DNA from: Maribellus sediminis
GTDB lineage: Bacteria > Bacteroidota > Bacteroidia > Bacteroidales > Prolixibacteraceae
DNA: 64,000 nucleotides
NCBI RefSeq assembly: GCF_011799805.1
Contig: NZ_WXUB01000003.1
Location: forward strand, 496,001 to 560,000
Direction of reading: 5' to 3'
Shown piece by piece: positions 8,183 to 15,491 of this stretch. Within the stretch, counting starts at the first letter, position 1, and each line of letters opens with the position of its first letter. The position numbers and the translations under genes are program-made. The notes beneath the pieces are model-generated. The model saw only the letters and a program-made list of their open reading frames with translations, had not been told where the DNA came from and did no database searches.

Positions 8183-10021
8183 TTACTTTTTGAGTTCAAT
8201 GATTACAGCCGATCGGGCAGGAACAGTCACGGATGAAATATCGCTAATAGTGCTTCCTGAAATGATTTCTTTCCCGGAAGTGTAAGCTGAAATCACCTCA
8301 TTAAAACGATCGGTTTTTAACGTTTTGGCTTCCCGGTTTTTATTCAGAACGACCATCACAGCGGCATCTTCAGTATATCGAAAATACACGTATGTGCCCT
8401 CTTCGGGTGCAAAGTGTTTTAGTTTTCCACGGTGAATCACACTGGCAGTTTTCCGCCAGTTCTGAATAGTGGAAACATACTTTTGCATGTCTTTGGCTTC
8501 TGCACTAAGTCCTTCTCCGGTAAAGGCATTTACCTTATCGCCTTCCCAGCCACCCGGGAAATCGGCACGAATATCGCCGTGTTCACTTCCGTCGTGTCGC
8601 ATCAGTATTTCGGTTCCGTAGTAAATCTGAGGAATGCCGCGGGTAGTCAGGAAAAATGCCACTCCCATCTTCAGCAGGTCAACATCTTCACCAACCTGCA
8701 CATAAAAGCGCGACATATCGTGGTTATCCGGAAAAATGGTAAGCATTTCAGGATCGGGATACAAAAAGTCGTTGGCCAGCATTTCATAGATTTGAATCAA
8801 GCCTGTCCCCCAGGTCTCTTCGTTTTTAAGCCCTTCGGAAACGGCACTTTGCAGTGGAAAATCCATCATGCTTGGCGCATAGTTTTTGTAGCCGTCGCGG
8901 TTGTTTTGCCCTTCCTGCCAGTATGAAACAATGGCCGGATTCAGGCTCCACTCTTCTCCAACAATGTTAAAATTCGGATACTCTTCCAGCACCGCTTTCG
9001 TCCAGTCGCTCATCATATTTTTGTCGGGGTACGGCCAGGTATCCTGACGAATTCCTTCCAAACCTTCGTACTCAATCCACCAAATACTGTTCTGGATCAG
9101 GTATTTTGCGAGGAACGGATTTTGCTGGTTCATATCGGGCATTGCCGTAACAAACCAACCATCAACCATCCCGCTGATATCAACGTCCGAAGCATAAGGA
9201 TCCTGATTGACTGTTCTCCGATGATTGGTAATTTTAATTTCCGGATAATTATTCAACCAGTCTTTCATGGGCATGTCGTGCATCCACCAGTGTTCCGATC
9301 CGCAATGATTAAAAATCATATCCATGATCAGTTTCATACCGCGTTTATCCAGTTCCTCTTTTAACCTCAGATACGCTTCGTTACCTCCGTAACGCGCATC
9401 TACTTTGTAAAAATCGGTAGTGGCGTAACCGTGATACGACGAACCTGGCATGTCGTTTTCGAGTACAGGATTCAGCCAGACTGCCGTGTAACCCAGCTTT
9501 TGCAAATAATCCAGGGAGTTAATAATTCCCTGTATATCGCCACCGTGACGCCCCCATTTATCGGCCCGGTTGAGTCCTTCTTTCATGCCTTCCACCTCAT
9601 CGTTCGAAGGATCGCCGTTTACAAAGCGGTCAGGCGTTATCAGGCATATCACATCCGAAGGATTAAAACCTTCGCGTTCTGCCGAGTTTGGCTTTCGTTC
9701 CCTGAGTTCATAAGAATAGCTGAACACTTCCTTTTTTCTGGTTTTAAAATGAATATCGAAGGCGCCAGGTTTCACATCCTTAGCCAGCTTCAAATCGATA
9801 AAAAGGTAGTTCGGATTTTCTACTTTACTCACCGACTCCAATTCTACGCCGGGATAATCAAAACTTACATCAAGGTTTGAAATATCAGTTCCATGTACCA
9901 TCAACTGCAGCTCGGTTGATTTCATTCCGGCCCACCAGTTGGGCGGCTCTACCCTGTCGACAGTTTGTGCCCCAACTTGAAGCGTGATCAGTAATATAAC
10001 TAATGCGAATAATTTTCTCAT
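8183..10021 (-). CDS. GH13 cyclomaltodextrinase/neopullulanase-like enzyme, SusA-like
   Basis: 612 residues with a cleavable signal peptide (LFALVILLITLQVGAQ). An N-terminal beta-sandwich of the cyclomaltodextrinase type covers about 20-115 (VEPPNWWAGMKSTELQLMVHG is its usual opening). The catalytic barrel follows, with MDMIFNHCG, EGIRQDTWPYPD, NIVGEEWS and FPDNHDMSR as regions I-IV. A C-terminal beta domain ends in VTVPARSAVIIELKK. The architecture is that of periplasmic SusA-type neopullulanases, which cut imported malto-oligosaccharides to glucose and maltose. It is only 1 bp from the GH65 gene upstream, so the two are surely co-transcribed. Confidence 0.92.
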   Translation of the reverse strand: MRKLFALVILLITLQVGAQTVDRVEPPNWWAGMKSTELQLMVHGTDISNLDVSFDYPGVELESVSKVENPNYLFIDLKLAKDVKPGAFDIHFKTRKKEVFSYSYELRERKPNSAEREGFNPSDVICLITPDRFVNGDPSNDEVEGMKEGLNRADKWGRHGGDIQGIINSLDYLQKLGYTAVWLNPVLENDMPGSSYHGYATTDFYKVDARYGGNEAYLRLKEELDKRGMKLIMDMIFNHCGSEHWWMHDMPMKDWLNNYPEIKITNHRRTVNQDPYASDVDISGMVDGWFVTAMPDMNQQNPFLAKYLIQNSIWWIEYEGLEGIRQDTWPYPDKNMMSDWTKAVLEEYPNFNIVGEEWSLNPAIVSYWQEGQNNRDGYKNYAPSMMDFPLQSAVSEGLKNEETWGTGLIQIYEMLANDFLYPDPEMLTIFPDNHDMSRFYVQVGEDVDLLKMGVAFFLTTRGIPQIYYGTEILMRHDGSEHGDIRADFPGGWEGDKVNAFTGEGLSAEAKDMQKYVSTIQNWRKTASVIHRGKLKHFAPEEGTYVYFRYTEDAAVMVVLNKNREAKTLKTDRFNEVISAYTSGKEIISGSTISDISSVTVPARSAVIIELKK

Positions 10022-10022
10022 T

Positions 10023-12350
10023 TTACAGAATATGTTTAGCTACCTTTCTTAAACGAAGGGTATCGTTTCCTTTAATAGTCACTTTTTCTCCCCAAACAAG
10101 CGCTTTTACTTCTTTTGCTGAATGATTCTCAAGCACAAAAAAGTCGCCTTCTTTGGTTACTTTCAGGTGTGCTCCTCCAAAGTCGATGCGGAACGAATAC
10201 GACTTCCACTTATCAGGGAGGAAAGGATTAAAAGTCAGTTCGCCATTTACCACACGCATTCCGCCAAGTCCCATCACAAACGACATCCACGTTCCCCCCA
10301 TACTGGTAATGTGCAGTCCGTCTTCGGTGTCGTTGTTGTAATCGTCGAGATCGAGTCTTGCGGTTCGCAGGTACATTTCGTACGATTTTTTCTGGTAGCC
10401 AATTTTGGCAGCCAGAATGGAATGCACGCAAGGCGACAACGACGATTCGTGAACGGTCAAAGGTTCGTAAAAATCGAAATGCGCTTTAATTTCTTCTTTT
10501 GTGAAATTCTCCTGAAACAGGTAAACACTTTGCAAAGTATCAGCCTGCTTGATATATGGAGCTCTCAAAATCCGGTCCCACGACCACTTTTGGTTGATCG
10601 GTCGATCCGATTCAGGCAATTCTGCAACCGGAGTCAGGTCCTTATCCAGAAAGCCATCCTGTTGCAGGTAGATGCCGCGTTTTTCGTCGCGCGGGAAGTA
10701 CATGTTTTGAATGATGTCCTGCCACTTTTCCGTCTCCTGAATTTCGTTGAACTTCCATTTGGTAATCAGTTCTTCATATAAAAACGGAAATTCGGCTTTC
10801 AGGTACGCAATGGCTTCAAGCGTGTATTTCAAAGTCCACACCGCCATGTAGCTGGTATGGAAATTATTATTGACATTGTTTTCGTATTCGTTTGGTCCGG
10901 TTACGCCCAGCATCACGTATTTCTGTTTATCGCCCGACCAGTTTACACGCTGAGACCAGAACCGGCTGATTCCCAGCAAAACTTCGAAACCATATGGCGC
11001 CAAATACTCCTTATCGCCGGTGTAGTTGATGTAATCGTAAATGGCATAAGCAATGGCTCCGTTTCGGTGAACTTCTTCAAACGTGATCTCCCACTCGTTG
11101 TGGCATTCTTCGCCGTTTATGGTCACCATCGGATACAGTGCGGCACCATTGGTAAAACCGAGTTTTTCAGCATTTTCAATCGCTTTCTGAAGGTGCTTAT
11201 GACGGTATATCAGCAAGTTACGCGAGACATTTTGCGGAGCTGTACTCAGGTAAAAAGGCAAACAGTAGGCTTCAGTATCCCAATAAGTTACACCGCCGTA
11301 CTTTTCGCCGGTAAATCCTTTTGGCCCGATATTTAGGCGTTCATCTTCGCCTGAATAAGTCTGGTTGAGCTGAAAAATATTAAAGCGAATGCCCTGTTGT
11401 GCTGCAACATCACCTTCAATTTTAATATCGCTGGTTTCCCATTTATCGAGCCATTTGTTTTTGTGGCTTTCGAAAAGTATGTCGAAACCTGCTTCCACAG
11501 CCAGATCGATGGCTTCCTTCGCTTTCTCAACCAATTCATCGTTATTATAATACAAGGAGGAAACCGTTGATGAGAATTTCTCTACCGTTATTTCGTCGCC
11601 TTCGGCAACCGTAACTATTTGTGAAGCTTCCACATATTTTTCCTTGTTCCGGTTGGTGATCTTCGAATCTACTTTTTCGCCGTTTTTCAGCACGTGAAAC
11701 CACATTCCAGTGCACAGTTGAAACTGTGTTTTTAGCGTTTCAACGGTAAGATAACCTTCGTTACCACCAACTGCGCGCGAAACTTCAACCCAAAATTTTT
11801 CATCGTAGTTCGAATCTTCGTTCTCAACATCGCCATCGAGATAAGGAGTGACCTGAATTTCGCCTGAAAAGTTTATGGCTTTTACCGTGTAGCGAATGGC
11901 ACCGATCTCGGTAGCGGTGACGCTTACAAAGCGATGCGAACTCACCTCAACCTGGTTGCCGTTCTTAAGTTCGGCTACAAAACGGCGCGAAAGCAAACCG
12001 TGTTGCATATCCAATTCCCGGGTGAACGACAGCACTTTTACTTTTGCCAGATCAAGTTCCTGTCCGTTGATCTTCACCCGAATACCAATCCAGTTGGTTG
12101 AATTGATGATCTTGGCGAAATACTCGGGGTACCCGTTTTTCCACCAGCCCACCCGGGTTTTATCGGGGTAGTAAATGCCGGCCACATAAGTACCGTTAAG
12201 TGAATCGCCGGAATATTTTTCTTCGAAATTAGCCCGTTGTCCCATTTTTCCGTTTCCGATACTGAAAATGCTTTCGGAAATCCGCATGTACTCCGGGTTA
12301 AATCCTTCTTCGATTATTTTCCAGTTGTGATGAATTATATAATCCTTCAT
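10023..12350 (-). CDS. GH65 family glycoside phosphorylase, probably maltose phosphorylase
   Basis: 775 residues, the usual length for GH65 phosphorylases, with no signal peptide, so cytosolic. The N-terminal super-sandwich domain is followed by the (alpha/alpha)6 barrel. VTGPNEYENNVNNNFHTSYM holds the catalytic acid (Glu in GPNEYE), and TVHESSLSPCVHSILAAKIG with RLDLDDYNNDTEDGLHITSM is the phosphate-binding and C-terminal region. Known reaction for close families: maltose + phosphate to glucose + beta-glucose-1-phosphate. Other GH65 specificities (kojibiose, trehalose) are possible; context favours maltose. No beta-phosphoglucomutase gene is next to it, although many such loci have one. Confidence 0.88.
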   Translation of the reverse strand: MKDYIIHHNWKIIEEGFNPEYMRISESIFSIGNGKMGQRANFEEKYSGDSLNGTYVAGIYYPDKTRVGWWKNGYPEYFAKIINSTNWIGIRVKINGQELDLAKVKVLSFTRELDMQHGLLSRRFVAELKNGNQVEVSSHRFVSVTATEIGAIRYTVKAINFSGEIQVTPYLDGDVENEDSNYDEKFWVEVSRAVGGNEGYLTVETLKTQFQLCTGMWFHVLKNGEKVDSKITNRNKEKYVEASQIVTVAEGDEITVEKFSSTVSSLYYNNDELVEKAKEAIDLAVEAGFDILFESHKNKWLDKWETSDIKIEGDVAAQQGIRFNIFQLNQTYSGEDERLNIGPKGFTGEKYGGVTYWDTEAYCLPFYLSTAPQNVSRNLLIYRHKHLQKAIENAEKLGFTNGAALYPMVTINGEECHNEWEITFEEVHRNGAIAYAIYDYINYTGDKEYLAPYGFEVLLGISRFWSQRVNWSGDKQKYVMLGVTGPNEYENNVNNNFHTSYMAVWTLKYTLEAIAYLKAEFPFLYEELITKWKFNEIQETEKWQDIIQNMYFPRDEKRGIYLQQDGFLDKDLTPVAELPESDRPINQKWSWDRILRAPYIKQADTLQSVYLFQENFTKEEIKAHFDFYEPLTVHESSLSPCVHSILAAKIGYQKKSYEMYLRTARLDLDDYNNDTEDGLHITSMGGTWMSFVMGLGGMRVVNGELTFNPFLPDKWKSYSFRIDFGGAHLKVTKEGDFFVLENHSAKEVKALVWGEKVTIKGNDTLRLRKVAKHIL

Positions 12351-12368
12351 CTTAATGCTTTTAAATTT

Positions 12369-13907
12369 TTAATTTTCTGCTGAAACATCTTTTACAAACA
12401 ACACCAAAACAGCTGCTATTACCATCGAAATTCCTCCAAATAACAACGCATAAATGGCCTCACCATCAAACAGGTCTTTTACCATAAAACCAAGAATGGT
12501 AGCCGCCAGAATTTGCGGAATCACAATAAAGAAATTGAAGATGCCCATGTAAATCCCCATTTTGTTCGACGGCAGTGAGCCGGTAAGAATGGCATAAGGC
12601 ATGGAAAGAATGCTTGCCCAGGCAACACCAACTCCCACCATTGGCAGAATCAGCCAGGTTGGGTCTTTGAAAAGATAAATGGAAGCCAGTCCAATACCGC
12701 CGATCACCAAACTGATAAAGTGTGTGATTTTCCGGTTGGTATACTTAGCCAGAACCGGCAACGCAAAAGCCACCAGTGCGGCAACGCCGTTATAAACCGC
12801 AAAAAGTACATTTACCCAGTCGGCTCCGTCGTTGTAGAGTTTTGTGGTAGGATCGGTTGCCCCGTAAATATGACTGGTAACACCGGCTGTGGTATAGATC
12901 CACATCGAGAACAAACCTACCCAGGTAAAAAACTGCACCAGTGCCAGTTGTTTCATCGTTAGCGGCATTCGAAGCAAATCGCTAAAAATCTCCACCAGCG
13001 CATTCTCATCTTTATTCTGCGATTTCAGGGCCGAAGCCATTATCATCAACAGGAAAAACAATAAAAGAATACCGCCCATGATGTACAATTCCTTTTCGAG
13101 GTGCATTGCCCATGTAACTACAACGATGAGTAAACCGATCAAACCAAATAGTCCGCCAACACGGACAAACCGGCCACTAAGCACTTCCTCTTCATTGATC
13201 TGTTCCTGCTTGTTCGTTGCTTGCCGTTCCGCTTCTTCGAATTCCTTTAATTTCTCCGGCGGATATTCTTTTGTTGAAAAGATCGTCCAGAGAATAGCCA
13301 GGAAAAACACGAATCCGCCAATGTAGAACGACCATTTTACCGAAGGCGGAATAATCCCCTCGGGTGCTGTATTTGAAATGTTCAGCCAGTTGGTCATTAC
13401 ATATGGCAGCACGGACCCCACAACAGCACCGGTACCAATAAAAAAGCTCTGCATGGCAAAACCCTGGGTGCGTTGCTCGTTCGGAAGCATGTCGCCAACA
13501 AAAGCGCGGAAAGGTTCCATCGAAATGTTGATGGATGCATCCATTATCCAAAGCATTCCGGCAGCTATCCACAGCGCCGGTGAGTTGGGCATAAAAAGCA
13601 GCGCCGCCGAAGCAAAAATAGCGCCGAACAAAAAATAAGGACGCCGGCGTCCGAGGCGGTTCCAGGTTTTATCACTCATGTGACCAATAATAGGTTGAAC
13701 GATCAATCCCGTTACCGGTGCAGCGATCCATAAAATCGGAATGTCTTCAACATTCGCTCCCAGCGTTTCGAAAATACGGCTCACGTTTGCATTTTGAAGG
13801 GCGAATCCAAACTGGATACCCAAAAATCCAAAACTCATGTTCCATATTTGCCAAAAGCTAAGCCTTGGTTTTTTACTCATGACAGGTGCTTTAAAGTTTG
13901 GCTGCAA
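12369..13907 (-). CDS. MFS (SLC45-like) sugar transporter, probable maltose importer
   Basis: 512 residues, hydrophobic throughout, with about 12 membrane helices and a central cytoplasmic loop rich in Glu/Lys (about 225-250). PIIGHMSDKTWNRLGRRRPY is the characteristic loop of SLC45/GPH-type sugar transporters. It is first in the operon with GH65 and the two GH13 genes, and a strong promoter precedes it. Inferred role: inner-membrane uptake of maltose and short maltodextrins, feeding the cytosolic phosphorylase. The start at 13907 may be a few codons early, since PRLSFWQIWNMSFGF is the usual beginning of the first helix. Confidence 0.88.
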   Translation of the reverse strand: MQPNFKAPVMSKKPRLSFWQIWNMSFGFLGIQFGFALQNANVSRIFETLGANVEDIPILWIAAPVTGLIVQPIIGHMSDKTWNRLGRRRPYFLFGAIFASAALLFMPNSPALWIAAGMLWIMDASINISMEPFRAFVGDMLPNEQRTQGFAMQSFFIGTGAVVGSVLPYVMTNWLNISNTAPEGIIPPSVKWSFYIGGFVFFLAILWTIFSTKEYPPEKLKEFEEAERQATNKQEQINEEEVLSGRFVRVGGLFGLIGLLIVVVTWAMHLEKELYIMGGILLLFFLLMIMASALKSQNKDENALVEIFSDLLRMPLTMKQLALVQFFTWVGLFSMWIYTTAGVTSHIYGATDPTTKLYNDGADWVNVLFAVYNGVAALVAFALPVLAKYTNRKITHFISLVIGGIGLASIYLFKDPTWLILPMVGVGVAWASILSMPYAILTGSLPSNKMGIYMGIFNFFIVIPQILAATILGFMVKDLFDGEAIYALLFGGISMVIAAVLVLFVKDVSAEN

Positions 13908-13983
13908 TTATGTACAATAGAAATTACAGCAATGAATCTTGCTGTTGATATGAAATTGGAAGAAAACCTTGATTGTGCCGTGA

Positions 13984-14016
13984 CAAATATAAAACAGAAT
14001 GTGGCAGAATTCCAAA
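13984..14016 (-). promoter_or_regulatory. Bacteroidota-type promoter of the maltose catabolic operon
   Basis: On the minus strand TTTG (14016-14013) and TATATTTG (13991-13984) are separated by 21 bp, matching the Bacteroidota sigma consensus (TTTG, 19-21 bp, TAnnTTTG) exactly at the -7 box. It lies about 77 bp upstream of the MFS start codon. Confidence 0.75.
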
Positions 14017-14071
14017 CTTAAAGTTGATCTAAGCGCCTGTAAATATTAAGGTTTTGAAAATTAGACCCCAT

Positions 14072-14085
14072 TTCAAACGTTTGCA
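14072..14085. promoter_or_regulatory. LacI-family operator upstream of the MFS operon
   Basis: TTCAAACGTTTGCA contains the 10-bp palindrome CAAACGTTTG with a central CG, the classic LacI/GalR operator form. It lies about 56 bp upstream of the -33 element. That position is unusual for simple steric repression and would suit activation or looping. The LacI-type gene is directly adjacent. Confidence 0.7.
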
Positions 14086-14127
14086 GAAATCAAAACATAT
14101 TCTACAACATATTTTAGAAATAGTTCT

Positions 14128-15141
14128 CTAAATGGAAGATCCGCGAACGATCAGGTCGGCATTTAACACTCTAGTTTCAAAAGGATATGTGTCGTCTTCA
14201 GCCGAAATTCGTTTCAACAACATTTGGGTGGCAATTGAACCCATTTCGTAGCCGTGCTGATCCACCGAAGTTAAGGTAGGATCGGTGATTCCCGAGAAGC
14301 GACCGTCGGAGAATCCAACAATAGCTATTTCATCAGGTATTTTTATGCCACGTTTCTGAACGGTTTGCATGGCACCGATGGCAGTGAGGTCGTTCACCGC
14401 GAAAATCGCATCGAAATCCCGCTTTTCATTGAGCAGGCGCATCACGGCCAACCTGGCTTTTTCAAACGAATCGGCTTCAATAATCAGCTTTTCATCTACT
14501 TCCAGCCCGGCTTCCCGTATTGCTTTAATGTACCCGTCTTTTCGATGTTTTCCAATCAGCAATTTTTGCGGGCCGGCAAAATGAGCTATGCGTTTTCGGC
14601 CACTATCTACCAAATGTTTGGTAACACGGTAGGCAGCATCAAAGTCGTCGATAATAACCTGATCGGCCTCCAGACCCGGCACAATACGGTCGTAAAAAAC
14701 CATTGGAACATTGTTATTCCGAAGGTTAAAAAGGTGGGAAAAATCTTCTGTTTCTTTTGAAATGGACACCAGCACTCCGTCGACACGGCTGGCAAGAAGT
14801 GTTTTTGAGTTGGCCACTTCACGCTCGTAACGTTCGTTCGACTGGCAAATAATAACGTTGTAACCGGCATCGTAGGCTACGTCTTCAATACCGCTGATTA
14901 CCGACGAAAAAAAGTAGTGAACAATCTCGGGAATAATAACACCAATAGTGTTGCTTCTGCGTTGTTTCAGGCTAAGTGCAACAGCGTTGGGCTGGTAATT
15001 GAGTTTTTCAGCCAGTTCGTGAACGGCCTTTTTTGTTGCCTCACTAATGTCAGGGTGATTTTTCAGCGCACGCGAAACCGTTGATGCTGATATTTTTAGC
15101 TCACGAGCCAGGTCCTTTATGGTTACGAGTCCGCTTTTCAT
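14128..15141 (-). CDS. LacI/GalR-family regulator of the maltose/starch locus
   Basis: 337 residues, full length. The N-terminal helix-turn-helix reads VTIKDLARELKISASTVSRA followed by a hinge helix (NYQPNAVALSLKQRRS). The periplasmic-binding-protein-like ligand domain follows (NTIGVIIPEIVHYFFSSVIS, RVDGVLVSIS, GFSDGRFSGITDPTLTSVDQ). It lies between the two divergent halves of the locus, and operator-like palindromes with a central CG occur on both sides. In flavobacterial-type Bacteroidota, LacI-type regulators replace SusR for starch utilisation; that parallel is from family knowledge. The effector is probably maltose or a phosphorylated product, not determinable here. Confidence 0.92.
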   Translation of the reverse strand: MKSGLVTIKDLARELKISASTVSRALKNHPDISEATKKAVHELAEKLNYQPNAVALSLKQRRSNTIGVIIPEIVHYFFSSVISGIEDVAYDAGYNVIICQSNERYEREVANSKTLLASRVDGVLVSISKETEDFSHLFNLRNNNVPMVFYDRIVPGLEADQVIIDDFDAAYRVTKHLVDSGRKRIAHFAGPQKLLIGKHRKDGYIKAIREAGLEVDEKLIIEADSFEKARLAVMRLLNEKRDFDAIFAVNDLTAIGAMQTVQKRGIKIPDEIAIVGFSDGRFSGITDPTLTSVDQHGYEMGSIATQMLLKRISAEDDTYPFETRVLNADLIVRGSSI

Positions 15142-15295
15142 ATCAATCGATTAGTCCAAATTTGATCGTCCTTTCAAATCATTCTGATCATTGGTTTCTT
15201 ATCGGAATAAAAATACACATTTCGGCCAAATTTCAACGACTTATTAATCCATATTTATATCCAACCAGTAACTACCTGTTTTATAACATATTGAG

Positions 15296-15321
15296 CGCAA
15301 ACGACACCGCAATCGTTTGCG
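15296..15321. promoter_or_regulatory. LacI-family operator(s) upstream of susC
   Basis: CGCAATCGTTTGCG (15308-15321) has CGCAA/TTGCG arms around a central CG, a near-ideal LacI-family site. A second half, CGCAAACG (15296-15303), is the exact reverse complement of CGTTTGCG (15314-15321). The sites lie about 45 bp upstream of the probable -7 box of the susC operon and can also act on the divergent regulator gene. Confidence 0.75.
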
Positions 15322-15366
15322 GAAGTTGCAGTGCTAAAAAGCGTAATTTTTTCTTAACATTTATTA

Positions 15367-15374
15367 TACATTCG
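15367..15374 (+). promoter_or_regulatory. probable -7 element of the susC operon
   Basis: TACATTCG agrees with TAnnTTTG at all but one fixed position. A T-rich stretch (15347-15354) lies at about the right distance for a weak -33 element. The leader to the susC ATG is about 115 nt. The rest of the 350-bp region 15142-15491 holds no other motif I can support. Confidence 0.45.
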
Positions 15375-15491
15375 CCTCGAGAATTTGATTTTGCTGAATA
15401 TGAAACGACTTTAAAACCTTGATTCGATGCCATTTATGAGTTGAAGATTATTTAACTAAAATTCAAAGATCACAAACTAATAACATTTAAC

